Numbered from the stretch's first letter, positions 25,828-34,229 are shown. The stretch is DNA of 34,617 nt from Clostridiales bacterium (GCA_003149735.1 QANA01000056.1:47157-81773); one strand, 5' to 3'. Notes: generated by a model not told the origin, from the sequence alone. Made by a program: numbers and translations.

Positions 25828-27012
25828 TTAAAATTCTTTATAAATTCCATGCGGGTAAAATTGCAGCGGGATGGCACTTCCCTTTCCAAAAAGAGTATCC
25901 ATTTCCAGAGCATATCGTTCTCTTAATGGATTGGGGACGATAGCCAGTATGGTACCTGCAAAGCCACCGCCATGTACACGAACGGCACCTTCACCCTGCA
26001 GCAAATGCTCGCTGTAGGCCAACGCCAGCGAGAGTGCCTGGTGTTCGGGAGCGGAAGAGAGAAATACATTTTGCAGATACTGGAAGGAAGAAGCACCAGA
26101 TTGCCGCAGTAATTGCAGAAAGGCAGTGAAATCTCCCCGGTCTATTATGGAAGCCATGCGATGGACGCGGTCATTTTCCGTAAAGAAATGGTGGGCACGC
26201 AAAAGCGGGCGATCTTCCAATTCCTGACGCAAAATGGGAAGGTTGGCATAAAATTGTGCCGGATCACATTCTCTTAGATGCGATTTTCCCAAAGCCTGGG
26301 CTACGGAAGTCATTTCCCGTGGGATGGAAGCGTAAGCATCGGTCAAGTGTGCATGACTGCTGTGTGTATTCACAATAAATAACTGATATCCATAATCGGC
26401 ACAATCAAAGTATAAGCTGCGCACCTGAGGCTGTGTTTCCAATGCGAAATCGATGGCACAGATGCCGCCGGTAGCGCAGGTGAGTTGATCCATCATGCCG
26501 CTGGGCTTACCAAAATATACATTTTCGGCATGTTGTGCAGCGAATGCCAATGTTTGTGGAGACAAAGTATCCGCAGCGTAAAAACGATTGAAAAGTGCCG
26601 CTATCAGAACTTCGAATGCAGCGGAAGAAGAAAGCCCGGAACCGATGGGGATTTCTGAAGTGATATATGCCTGGAAACCACCGATGGGAATTCCGGCCTG
26701 CGCTAACCAGGCAGCAACGCCCCGCACCAGCCCGGCAGAAGAACCTGCCTCCTGCGTCTGCGGTTGTAAACAGCGCAGATCGACTTGTAAACTTCCAGAC
26801 TGTTCGGAATGGATAGACACAAAGAAGTCGTCTGTTTTCCGAGCAACAGCCAGCATACCCAGGTCAATGGCCGCAGCAATCACGCAACCATGCTGATGAT
26901 CGGTATGGTTGCCGCAAAGTTCAACTCTGCCCGGAACAGAACAACCAAGGGCAGGTAAGGAACCAAATATCTGTTGAAAACGGGAAATGGCCTGCTGCTT
27001 GCGTTGAAACAT
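25828..27012 (-). CDS. Galactokinase-family (GHMP) sugar kinase
   Basis: A 394-residue kinase of the galactokinase family. It has the N-terminal PGRVELCGNHTDHQHG (27-42; canonical galactokinase has GRVNLIGEHTDYN), the ATP loop IPIGSGLSSSAAFE (121-134), the catalytic aspartate in GMMDQ (Asp175) and a C-terminal VHGGGFAGTILAIV. It phosphorylates galactose or a related sugar at C1. The GNHTDH variant is common in clostridial relatives, so substrate identity is less certain than for classical GalK. AAAGGAAGG precedes the ATG at 27012. It is first in an operon with the nucleotidyltransferase and deoC. Confidence 0.85.
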   Translation of the reverse strand: MFQRKQQAISRFQQIFGSLPALGCSVPGRVELCGNHTDHQHGCVIAAAIDLGMLAVARKTDDFFVSIHSEQSGSLQVDLRCLQPQTQEAGSSAGLVRGVAAWLAQAGIPIGGFQAYITSEIPIGSGLSSSAAFEVLIAALFNRFYAADTLSPQTLAFAAQHAENVYFGKPSGMMDQLTCATGGICAIDFALETQPQVRSLYFDCADYGYQLFIVNTHSSHAHLTDAYASIPREMTSVAQALGKSHLRECDPAQFYANLPILRQELEDRPLLRAHHFFTENDRVHRMASIIDRGDFTAFLQLLRQSGASSFQYLQNVFLSSAPEHQALSLALAYSEHLLQGEGAVRVHGGGFAGTILAIVPNPLRERYALEMDTLFGKGSAIPLQFYPHGIYKEF

Positions 27013-27056
27013 CTTATACCTTCCTTTTATTTTGCTGTATTGTGTATTCAAGCAAA

Positions 27057-27065
27057 AGTATAGCA
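27057..27065 (-). promoter_or_regulatory. Extended -10 promoter of the galK-like operon
   Basis: On the minus strand the sequence reads TGCTATACT, an extended -10 element, 45 bp before the kinase start. The -35 region 17 bp further upstream is weak. Confidence 0.45.
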
Positions 27066-27120
27066 TAGATTTACCTGTTTTTCATCTTAAATAATTGTAA
27101 ATGCAATTTGCTCACACTTG

Positions 27121-27135
27121 TATGCAGAATGCATA
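27121..27135. promoter_or_regulatory. Inverted repeat, possible operator upstream of feoA
   Basis: A perfect inverted repeat, TATGCA-GAA-TGCATA, lies 38 bp before the feoA start in the 160-bp divergent gap between the galK-like operon and feoAB. It does not look like the usual Fur or DtxR box. A less perfect AATTGT-AAAT-GCAATT repeat lies just upstream. It could bind an iron or manganese regulator, but this is a guess. Confidence 0.35.
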
Positions 27136-27172
27136 TGGTATCAATAAGATAAAATCAGAAGGAGGGAGGAGT

Positions 27173-27403
27173 ATGAAAGTGCAAGTGCTGGCAGATCTGC
27201 CCATTGGAAAGACTGCAAAGGTAGGGAAAATATCGGCAAAAATAGCGATCAAAGGCCGATTGTGGGATATAGGGCTGGTAGAAGGTTCGGAAATCAGCTG
27301 CCTTTATGCGGCACCTTCGGGAGAGCCGCGGGCATATCGAATTAAGGGAAGCGTGATCGCTCTTCGCAGAGAGGATGCCGTTTATATAGAAATTGTTTCA
27401 TAG
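27173..27403 (+). CDS. feoA: Ferrous iron transport protein A
   Basis: A 76-residue SH3-like protein that works with FeoB in Fe2+ uptake. The fold is recognisable from LADLPIGKTAKV, IKGRLWDIGLVEGSEISCLYAAP and a final IKGSVIALRREDAVYIEIV, all typical of FeoA. A very strong ribosome site (GGAGGGAGGAG) precedes the ATG at 27173. The stop is followed after 14 nt by feoB. Confidence 0.92.
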   Translation: MKVQVLADLPIGKTAKVGKISAKIAIKGRLWDIGLVEGSEISCLYAAPSGEPRAYRIKGSVIALRREDAVYIEIVS

Positions 27404-27417
27404 AAATGGAGGAGCAC

Positions 27418-28719
27418 ATGGGGCTGACAATAGATTCCACTGGCAATAAGGCAAAAGATAGGGGAATGCATATTCCTAAAGAGTCGGGGCAAAAGATAAT
27501 TGCTCTGGCCGGAAATCCAAATGTAGGAAAGAGCACGGTTTTTAATCAATTAACCGGTATGAAACAGCATACCGGAAATTGGCCGGGCAAAACAGTGAGC
27601 AATGCTTGGGGATACTGCACTTATCAGGGAGAACAATACATATTGGCAGATATTCCAGGCGCATATTCACTGATGGCGGTTTCGGCAGAGGAAGAGGTGG
27701 CGCGAGATTTTCTATGCTTTGGTGAGGTGGATGCGGTAATTGTGGTCTGTGATGCCACCTGCCTGGAACGCAATTTAAATTTGGTTATGCAGATTGCTGA
27801 AATACAAGCGAATGTGGTTCTCTGCCTGAACCTGATGGATGAAGCCAAAAAGAAAAATATCCATATTGATTTACAAAGGCTGGAACAGGAACTGGGGATT
27901 TCGGTTGTCGGAACAACTGCGCGCAGCAAAAAAGGGCTGAATCAGCTGATGGAACAAGTCAAATGCAGTTTGGAATCCGGCAGGCACGCACCGATGTATA
28001 TCTCTTATGGAAAACAGATAGATCAGGTGGCTGCCGCAGAAACAGAAATATTGGAACAATTGCTTACAGACAAATTGAATGCCCGTTGGACAGCGCTTAA
28101 GCTGGCAGAAGGAGATGCAAAATTGCTGAGCGCCATCAAAGAAAATCTTCAGCTTACAGCTGAGCAAAAGGCTGGATTGGAGGCGAGTAAGCAGCGCATA
28201 GAACAAAACTTGACTGGCTTGGGAATCAGCCAGGAACAAGTGAGAGAAAACATCATCCGTATCGTCTATCGAAAAGCAGGGCAGATTTGCCAAAAATGTG
28301 TGGTCAGAGGAGAAAACCTAAAAGAAGTACGCAGATTGAGGGCAGATCGTATCCTGACCAGTAAAGCGGCAGGAATTCCGCTTATGGTTGCTCTGCTGAT
28401 CGGAATCTTTTATTTGACAATGGTTGGTGCAAATTATCCTTCCGGCCTGTTGGCTGACGGCCTATTCTGGTTGCAGGATCAATTATATATGCTTTGCAAG
28501 GCGTTGGCGTTGCCCTGGTGGATTCGAGATCCGCTGGTATTAGGTGTATACCGTACACTGGCCTGGGTTGTGTCGGTCATGTTGCCTCCAATGGCGATTT
28601 TCTTTCCGCTATTTACCTTGCTGGAAGACGTTGGCTATTTGCCGCGGGTTGCTTTTAATCTGGATTATCAATTTCAAAAATGCAGTGCGTGTGGAAAACA
28701 GGCCCTCAGCATGTGCTGA
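27418..28719 (+). pseudogene. feoB: feoB, ferrous iron transporter, truncated in the first membrane half
   Basis: FeoB is the membrane Fe2+ transporter with an N-terminal G-protein domain. The 433 codons here contain the G domain (GNPNVGKST at 32-40, ADIPGAYSL, NLMDEAKK), a helical insert, and the first membrane helices up to FFPLFTLLEDVGYLPRVAF. The protein stops in the conserved KCSACGKQALSMC motif, where complete proteins go on with MGFGCNAAGV and more membrane helices. The rest (about 250-300 residues) is not in any frame downstream; the facing grpB-family gene begins 26 nt later. The end coincides with a palindrome. A transport function is therefore unlikely. The ATG at 27418 has GGAGGAG 5 nt upstream. 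Confidence 0.85.
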
Positions 28720-28724
28720 GGGCC
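28693..28724 (-). terminator. Palindromic terminator of the yaaA-bcp-grpB operon, made partly of feoB coding sequence
   Basis: An inverted repeat with 11-bp arms (GGCCCTCAGCA and TGCTGAGGGCC, 28701-28724) and two central bases. Read on the minus strand it is followed by TGTTTTCC and lies 22 nt after the GrpB stop codon, so it can act as a Rho-independent terminator for that operon. On the plus strand one arm encodes the last feoB codons (Ala-Leu-Ser) and the other contains the stop. Confidence 0.7.
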
Positions 28725-28745
28725 GATTTGGATGCCGATTGATGT

Positions 28746-29261
28746 TTATGAAAGGCCGCAATCGTGATAAAGTTGAGCAATCACAGTGCTTTTATGAGCA
28801 ATATAGCGATCGATGTCTTCTGGAAAGAGGCGGGCGGCCTCCTGTTTGATTTGACTGTAAGCCTCACGGGCATCCGCATTGTTGCGCAAATAATCGCGAA
28901 ATGTTATATGCCTGTGCAATTCGGCGCAATCTTGAGCGCAAGCATATAGGTGATGTGCCATGAACTGAGGCCTGTAGGTATAGGCAAAGGCTTCTCGGCC
29001 GGCAATCCCCAAATCACCCTCGTGCGTATAACCCAATGCTTGCAAACGATGAATTATTTCGGGCAGTATAATGCGGCTTTGCAGGACGAGGTCAACGTCT
29101 AAAATAGGCTTGGCCCACATGCCGGGTACAGAAGTGCTGCCGACGTGTTCGATGGACAGGATTGTGTTTCCAAGAGCGGCTTGCAAATCATCCCGCAATG
29201 CTTCAAAGGCCTGTGCCCATTGCGGCATATAAGGCAGCACTTTTACATGGGAGGTGCGCAT
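28746..29261 (-). CDS. GrpB/UPF0157 family protein (predicted nucleotidyltransferase fold)
   Basis: A 171-residue protein of the GrpB (UPF0157) family, with a nucleotidyltransferase-like core. The signature IEHVGSTSVPGMWAKPILDVDLVL is complete, including the DxD metal motif. Its function in bacteria is not established. The start at 29261 has GGAG 8 nt upstream and lies 4 nt after the bcp stop codon. The open frame continues upstream through bcp antisense codons, but these are a shadow. It is the last gene of yaaA-bcp-grpB. Confidence 0.88.
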   Translation of the reverse strand: MRTSHVKVLPYMPQWAQAFEALRDDLQAALGNTILSIEHVGSTSVPGMWAKPILDVDLVLQSRIILPEIIHRLQALGYTHEGDLGIAGREAFAYTYRPQFMAHHLYACAQDCAELHRHITFRDYLRNNADAREAYSQIKQEAARLFPEDIDRYIAHKSTVIAQLYHDCGLS

Positions 29262-29265
29262 GTAA

Positions 29266-29745
29266 TCACTCCGTTTCACATAAACCCAGATAAGCAAGAG
29301 TTTCCTGGGCGTTGGTATCCGGCTTGGCTTTGGGCCAGACTTTTTGAATGACGCCCTGCTCATCAATATAAAAGGTGGTACGTACAACTCCCATACTGGT
29401 TTTTCCATAACTTTTTTTCTCCTGCCAGACACCATAGGATTCAATTGCAGTGCGTTCCGGATCGGAGAGCAGCAGGAATGGTAAATCGTATTTCTGAGCA
29501 AAGCGCGTATGCGAAGCGACGCTATCCTTGCTGATGCCGATGACGATAATGCCATGTTCGGCGTATACATGTTGAGCGGCAGCAAAGGCACATGCCTGAC
29601 GAGTACAGCCGGGGGTATTATCACGAGGATAAAAATAGACGATGCGTTTGCGTCCGTTGTAATCGGAAAGCGTTACCGGAGTACCGTTTTGATCGGGCAA
29701 GGTAAAATCAGGGGCCAGTTGCCCCGCCTGTAACAATTCACTCAT
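29266..29745 (-). CDS. bcp: Thioredoxin-dependent peroxiredoxin (Bcp/PrxQ)
   Basis: A 159-residue thiol peroxidase that reduces H2O2 and organic hydroperoxides. The active site FYPRDNTPGCTRQACAF has the peroxidatic cysteine and, five residues later, the resolving cysteine of the atypical 2-Cys PrxQ type. The rest, GISKDSVASHTRFAQKYDLPFLLLSD and RTTFYIDEQGVI, is standard. Its ribosome site (AAGGAG) overlaps the yaaA stop region, and it is followed directly by the GrpB-family gene. Confidence 0.94.
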   Translation of the reverse strand: MSELLQAGQLAPDFTLPDQNGTPVTLSDYNGRKRIVYFYPRDNTPGCTRQACAFAAAQHVYAEHGIIVIGISKDSVASHTRFAQKYDLPFLLLSDPERTAIESYGVWQEKKSYGKTSMGVVRTTFYIDEQGVIQKVWPKAKPDTNAQETLAYLGLCETE

Positions 29746-29758
29746 ATGATAATCTCCT

Positions 29759-30511
29759 TTAGGGTTTTATAAATACAAAAGTATCGGAGGTGGAATGGCG
29801 GGCAGAGTAGCAATATCCCAAACGGTTGAAATTTTTTAACTGCAGGGGATCTGTACAGTTTTGTTCGGCCAGCCAGCGCACCATTTCACCACGGGCCATT
29901 TTGACATAAACACCTTTTTCAATGATTTTTTGCCCCAGTTGCTGCCCGAATATACAGGTATATCGGGGAAAACCCGAAGGCAGATGCGGGCGGACGGCTT
30001 TGCTGTACTCAGCAGAAGATAAATCCAGCAATGCTTCACATTGTTCAGCCTGTAACTGTTGCCAAAGCGCATTTCCCCAAAATGAATATAAATTAGGATG
30101 GTTTTCAACAACCAGAGGCGCCTGCATTTCCAGACGATAACTGCAAATGCCGTCCAACGGGCGCAAGATACCGTAGAAGCCGGATAAAATGCGCAAATAT
30201 TTTTGTATGTAAATAAAGTGCCGGTCTTCAAAAACCTGCGGCGCCATATACTGATACTGGATTCCGTCATAGGCTAGAATTGCAGAGGAAAGCTGCCTGT
30301 CCAGCTGCATTTTCTGGAAACGGTCGTAATTGAGCACTGCGATATCGGCATTACAGCCAAGCAGTTGTTGCAGATGTTGCGGTGAAAAAGTGCGTAACCG
30401 CTGCAATAAGGTCTCTGTTTTATGCAGAAGGACGGGTTGCGAGCAAGGCGCAGGAAAATCTGAATGGTCACGCATTTTTTTTGCCGGAGAAATGAGAATA
30501 CGCCACTGCAT
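29759..30511 (-). CDS. yaaA: Peroxide stress protein YaaA (DUF328)
   Basis: A 250-residue protein of the YaaA family, which in Escherichia coli limits intracellular free iron under peroxide stress. The N-terminal ILISPAKKM and the segments ILSGFYGILRPLDGICSYRLEM, LYSFWG and YVKMARGEMVRWL are diagnostic. It starts a three-gene operon with bcp. Together with feoAB next door this gives a cluster for peroxide and iron handling (inference). The start MQWRILIS is slightly longer than the usual one and has AAGAAGG upstream. Confidence 0.93.
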   Translation of the reverse strand: MQWRILISPAKKMRDHSDFPAPCSQPVLLHKTETLLQRLRTFSPQHLQQLLGCNADIAVLNYDRFQKMQLDRQLSSAILAYDGIQYQYMAPQVFEDRHFIYIQKYLRILSGFYGILRPLDGICSYRLEMQAPLVVENHPNLYSFWGNALWQQLQAEQCEALLDLSSAEYSKAVRPHLPSGFPRYTCIFGQQLGQKIIEKGVYVKMARGEMVRWLAEQNCTDPLQLKNFNRLGYCYSARHSTSDTFVFIKP

Positions 30512-30588
30512 GCGGCAGCACCTTCTTTCGGAATCTTTTTTATCAGCATACTGTAAATTTAGGAAGCTTGCAAGGAGAAAAGCGGAAA

Positions 30589-30690
30589 ATGAAGAAGGAG
30601 TATCGTTTTTTTTGGAGAGGCGAGGCTGAATGCTTGCCGGTTTTATTGGAATTGCTTTGGTTACAGATGCAGGAAACCTCTGAATTATGA
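30589..30690 (+). CDS. 33-residue small ORF translationally coupled to the serine recombinase
   Basis: An ATG at 30589, with AAGGAG 11 nt upstream, opens 33 codons that end in a TGA overlapping the recombinase start (ATGA, 30687-30690). The peptide begins MKKEYRFFWRGEAECLPVLL and is amphipathic, with a Leu/Trp-rich second half. I do not recognise it. The ATGA overlap and the lack of any other ribosome site close to the recombinase start argue that it is translated and couples recombinase synthesis. It could be a remnant of a longer upstream gene. Confidence 0.5.
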   Translation: MKKEYRFFWRGEAECLPVLLELLWLQMQETSEL

Positions 30691-32228
30691 AAAACAGAGC
30701 AGCTATTTATATTCGACTTTCAAAAGAAGAAAGACAGCAAAAGCAGGGAAGTTTGCAGATGCAGAGGGAAATGCTGGAGCGCTATGCAGAGGAAAAAGGA
30801 TTCTCATTGGCAGGTATTTATTGTGATGATGGGCAAAGTGGCGTGGATTTTGAAAGGCCTGCCTTTCAGGCATTGATGAGAGATATAGAGGCTGGTAAAA
30901 TTGATATCTTGCTGACAAAAGATCTTTCGCGCCTGGGGAGGAATAGTGCGCGTACGACAGACCTGTTGGATGAATATTTTCCGTCAAAAGGGGTGCGGTA
31001 TATTTCGGTGAATGAAGGGGTTGACACGCAGGCTGAAAGCAGTGCCAATCTGATAGCTCCCATCGCTAATGCGGTGAATGAGTTGTATGCACGGGATATT
31101 TCACAGAAAATCCGATCCAGTCTGTACGCCAGGATGGAAGCCGGCCAGTATATCGGGAGTTTTGCGCCGTATGGATATCGGAAAAGCAATAAAGAACATG
31201 GCAAGCTGGAGCGGGATTGGCAGGCAGCGGCTGTGGTACGAAAAATTTTTACTTGGGCGTCTGCAGGAAAAACACCTGCTCAGATTGCTGAAAAGATGGA
31301 ACAGGAGCAATACTGTACCCCACTGGAATATCGCCGGTCAGGGATGATTTTACGCAGCCAAATGAGGCAATACCGCTGGGAGTCAGGGACAGTACGAAAA
31401 TTGTTGAGGAATCCATGCTATATGGGGATGCTGGTACAGGGGAGAACACAGAAAATCTCCTTTAAAGCAAAACGAAGCAAATCATTGCCAAAAGAATGCT
31501 GGCGTGTCTGCATGCAGGCTCAGGAGGCGATTGTCTCGCAAGAAATGTATACTCAAGTACAGCGTATGTTGGCCGGTCGGCGTCGCAGACCTCGGGGAGG
31601 ATGGCAAAACCTGTTCGCCGGCATTGCCTGGTGCGCTGACTGCGGAGCAAGAATGTCTTCCGCACAAAGCGGCGGTCACCACAGCTTAATTTGCGGAGCA
31701 TATAAACGGCGAGGTAAAGATGCCTGTAGCAGCCATCGCCTTTCCTATGAAGCATTGTTGGAAGAGGTCGAAGATAAAATTATGATGCAGCTGCAAACAG
31801 CTTCTGTACAAAAAGAAACAATGATGGGAAATTTATGGCAGCAGCTGCAGGCGATAGCAAAAACAGGGCAGCAGGAAAGAAAACGCCAACAGATTTATAA
31901 TAAGTTAAGGCATCTGTATGATGATAAATATAGCGGGAAAATTACGGAAGAACTTTTTTTGCAGCTGCAGACACAGTATGAAGGGGAACTGTCCGGGATA
32001 AACGGAGCACTTGCCTTGCAGATAAAAATGGAAGAACAGTGGCAGTGCTGGAAGAAAATGGCGGAACGGGCTTGGAACCCTTCCGCTCTGACGAGGGAGA
32101 TGCTGCTGATTATGATTGAACGCATCGAAGTAGCACAACCGAAAGCTGATTTGCCGATGGAAATCACAATTCAATGGAAAAAAAGAAGCAGACAAGAGAG
32201 CCTGCTTCCTAATGGACTTAATGTTTGA
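30687..32228 (+). CDS. Large serine recombinase (resolvase/integrase family)
   Basis: A 513-residue site-specific DNA recombinase. The N-terminal catalytic domain (about 1-150) has the nucleophilic Ser12 in YIRLSKEE, the DGQSGVDFERPAF loop and KDLSRLGRN. A recombinase domain follows (YGYRKSNKEHGKLERDWQAAAVVRKIF, about 165-280). A zinc ribbon (CADCGARM with CGAYKRRGKDAC) lies near 325-355, and a coiled-coil region follows. All main parts are present, so it may be active. No transposon or phage genes flank it. Its last codons run through the pyr operon terminator, and its stop lies 11 nt inside the facing pyrI gene, so the native C-terminus may have been altered. Confidence 0.92.
   Translation: MKNRAAIYIRLSKEERQQKQGSLQMQREMLERYAEEKGFSLAGIYCDDGQSGVDFERPAFQALMRDIEAGKIDILLTKDLSRLGRNSARTTDLLDEYFPSKGVRYISVNEGVDTQAESSANLIAPIANAVNELYARDISQKIRSSLYARMEAGQYIGSFAPYGYRKSNKEHGKLERDWQAAAVVRKIFTWASAGKTPAQIAEKMEQEQYCTPLEYRRSGMILRSQMRQYRWESGTVRKLLRNPCYMGMLVQGRTQKISFKAKRSKSLPKECWRVCMQAQEAIVSQEMYTQVQRMLAGRRRRPRGGWQNLFAGIAWCADCGARMSSAQSGGHHSLICGAYKRRGKDACSSHRLSYEALLEEVEDKIMMQLQTASVQKETMMGNLWQQLQAIAKTGQQERKRQQIYNKLRHLYDDKYSGKITEELFLQLQTQYEGELSGINGALALQIKMEEQWQCWKKMAERAWNPSALTREMLLIMIERIEVAQPKADLPMEITIQWKKRSRQESLLPNGLNV
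32178..32208 (-). terminator. Terminator of the pyr operon, inside the recombinase 3' end
   Basis: On the minus strand a 7-bp stem (GAAGCAG / CTGCTTC, arms at 32202-32208 and 32185-32191) is followed by a run of T (32178-32184). It lies 9 nt after the pyrI stop codon and is read in the sense direction as the last codons of the recombinase. Confidence 0.75.
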
Positions 32229-32658
32229 CAGGAGGATACTCAGCCCGTTTTGCCTGCGTTTCGCAATAGATACAGCGATAAACACGGGCGGCCGGATCAG
32301 TCAAGCGAAATACCTGTGGTAATTCCTGCTCCACAGATGTAATGCAGCGGGGATTTTTGCATTTGAGTACGTCGCGCAACTCGGCGGGCAGTTCCATGCG
32401 ATGCTTTTGAACGCTGCCATTGGTGATGGTATTGACGGTGATACCGGGATCAATAAAGCCCAGCGCCGTAAAATTCAGGCGGATCAGCTTATCAATCTTG
32501 ATAATATCCTTACGCCCCATTTTAGAGCTGGGGACGTTCATGAGGATTGCTACCGAACAATCCAGATCTCCCAAATCAAGTGCGTCATAAATCGCCATGG
32601 CTCTGCCTGCCTGGATATGATCGATTACATAACCATTCTGGATAGAATCAACATTCAT
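32218..32658 (-). CDS. pyrI: Aspartate carbamoyltransferase regulatory subunit
   Basis: A 146-residue regulatory subunit that binds nucleotide effectors and, through a zinc site, the catalytic PyrB trimers. The allosteric domain has VDSIQNGYVIDHIQAGRA. The zinc domain has CKNPRCITSVEQ and YRCIYCE, supplying four cysteines. It begins 2 nt after the pyrB stop codon and is the last gene of pyrF-E-B-I. Its 3' end overlaps the recombinase by 11 nt. Confidence 0.95.
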   Translation of the reverse strand: MNVDSIQNGYVIDHIQAGRAMAIYDALDLGDLDCSVAILMNVPSSKMGRKDIIKIDKLIRLNFTALGFIDPGITVNTITNGSVQKHRMELPAELRDVLKCKNPRCITSVEQELPQVFRLTDPAARVYRCIYCETQAKRAEYPPVKH

Positions 32659-32660
32659 GC

Positions 32661-33575
32661 TTATTTTACCTCCAAAAGTTTCAGAATCAGTGCCATACGC
32701 ACGTATTTGCCATTAAGTGCCTGTTTGAAATAGCATGCGCGAGGATCATTATCTACGGCAGTAGTAATTTCGTTTACGCGGGGTAACGGATGCAGAATGC
32801 ACATATCTTTTTTGGCATGGCGCAATTTTTCAGGGTTGAGGATGTAGCTATCCTTTAAACGAACATAATCTGCTTCGTTAAAGAAGCGCTCCCGCTGAAC
32901 ACGCGTCATATACAGAATATCCAATTGCGGCATTGCATCTTCCAGCGAGTTGGTTTCTTCAAAGGCAATTCCCTTTTTCAACAGAATATCATTGCGAATG
33001 TACTCCGGTACTTTCAGTTCATCAGGAGAGATCAAAACAAATTTTACATTTGGATATCTGCTCAGCGCGCCAATCAGCGAGTGAACGGTGCGACCAAATT
33101 TGAGATCGCCGCAGAGTCCGACCGTGAGGTGATCAAAACGGCCTTTTTCCCGTTTGATCGTCAGCAGGTCAGTAAGTGTCTGCGTGGGGTGGTTATGCCC
33201 GCCATCGCCTGCATTGATAATGGGTACGCCTGCATACATGGATGCAACCAACGGAGCACCTTCTTTGGGATGACGCATAGCGATAATATCAGCGTAGCAG
33301 CTGACAACTCGCACTGTATCGGCAACGCTTTCTCCTTTGGAAGCAGAACTGCTGGCAGCTTCGGAGAAGCCAAGCACCTGCCCGCCTAATTCATACATGG
33401 CAGCTTCAAAGCTGAGGCGTGTACGGGTCGAAGGTTCAAAAAACAAAGTAGCCAGCTTTTTCCCATGGCATTTTTCACTGTATTTGGCAGGATTGGCAAT
33501 GATATCCTCCGCGGTTTCCATCAGTTCGTCAATTTCCTGCGTGGAAAGTTCCAGAATGTCGATCAGACTTCTCAT
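32661..33575 (-). CDS. pyrB: Aspartate carbamoyltransferase catalytic subunit
   Basis: This enzyme condenses carbamoyl phosphate and aspartate, the first committed step of pyrimidine synthesis. The 304-residue protein has the carbamoyl-phosphate motif [12 protein letters not shown], the HPTQTLTDL motif, [12 protein letters not shown] and the C-terminal HPLPRVNEI. It overlaps the pyrE stop codon by 4 nt (ATGA) and is followed 2 nt later by pyrI. Confidence 0.97.
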   Translation of the reverse strand: MRSLIDILELSTQEIDELMETAEDIIANPAKYSEKCHGKKLATLFFEPSTRTRLSFEAAMYELGGQVLGFSEAASSSASKGESVADTVRVVSCYADIIAMRHPKEGAPLVASMYAGVPIINAGDGGHNHPTQTLTDLLTIKREKGRFDHLTVGLCGDLKFGRTVHSLIGALSRYPNVKFVLISPDELKVPEYIRNDILLKKGIAFEETNSLEDAMPQLDILYMTRVQRERFFNEADYVRLKDSYILNPEKLRHAKKDMCILHPLPRVNEITTAVDNDPRACYFKQALNGKYVRMALILKLLEVK

Positions 33576-34210
33576 TGTTGCCCTCCAATCCAGCTCTCAT
33601 CTGAGGGATTATTGCGGAATGCGATCAGGCGGGAAATATCCTCCGGCTTGATATAGCCGCACTCAGCTGCAACTTTGGCAATGGTATCAAAATCTGTCAG
33701 GCTGGTATTTTCTACTTGGGCTGCAGCCAGACGGTCGAGCCCTTTCTGCATGGCGTAGGTGAAAATGCTGACAATGCCAAGCACTTCAGCACCTGCCTCG
33801 CGCAATGCTTCCACAACTTCGATGACGCTTCCGCCGGTAGAAATTAAGTCTTCAATGACGACTACCTTCTGGCCCGGCTCCAATTTACCTTCGATCCGAT
33901 TCTGGCGGCCATGATCTTTGGCACTGCCGCGCACATATCCCATGGGCTTGCCTAAAATATGAGCAGCGATGGCAGCATGCGCGATACCTGCTGTGCTGGT
34001 GCCCATCAATACTTCACACTGCGGATATTTTTCCTGTACAGTGGAAGCAATGGCCTGTTCGATGTAATTACGTGCTTCAGGTGCGGTAAGAATCAGGCGG
34101 TTATCACAATAAACCGGGCTTTTGATGCCGCTGGCCCAGGTGAAAGGCTGGTCAGGGCGAAAAAATACCGCATGGATGGAAAGCAAAAATTTAGCGACTT
34201 CCTGTTTCAT
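33572..34210 (-). CDS. pyrE: Orotate phosphoribosyltransferase
   Basis: This enzyme makes orotidine monophosphate from orotate and PRPP. The 212-residue protein shows [31 protein letters not shown] and the PRPP-binding motif [13 protein letters not shown]. The start at 34210 is preceded by GGAGG at 8 nt; five upstream in-frame codons from 34225 lie across this ribosome site. Its stop overlaps pyrB. It follows pyrF closely. Confidence 0.95.
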   Translation of the reverse strand: MKQEVAKFLLSIHAVFFRPDQPFTWASGIKSPVYCDNRLILTAPEARNYIEQAIASTVQEKYPQCEVLMGTSTAGIAHAAIAAHILGKPMGYVRGSAKDHGRQNRIEGKLEPGQKVVVIEDLISTGGSVIEVVEALREAGAEVLGIVSIFTYAMQKGLDRLAAAQVENTSLTDFDTIAKVAAECGYIKPEDISRLIAFRNNPSDESWIGGQQ

Positions 34211-34229
34211 AGCAAAGACCTCCATTTGA

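Noticed and set aside
28701..28724. The palindrome as a terminator for feoB itself
   Set aside because: On the plus strand it is followed by GATTTGGATG without a T tract; the minus-strand reading (TGTTTTCC) fits a terminator better.
28544..28849. Continuation of feoB in another frame (frameshift explanation for the short FeoB)
   Set aside because: No frame after 28719 encodes the expected MGFGCNAAGV or later membrane helices, and the opposite-strand GrpB gene begins 26 nt on, so a simple frameshift or sequencing error cannot explain it.
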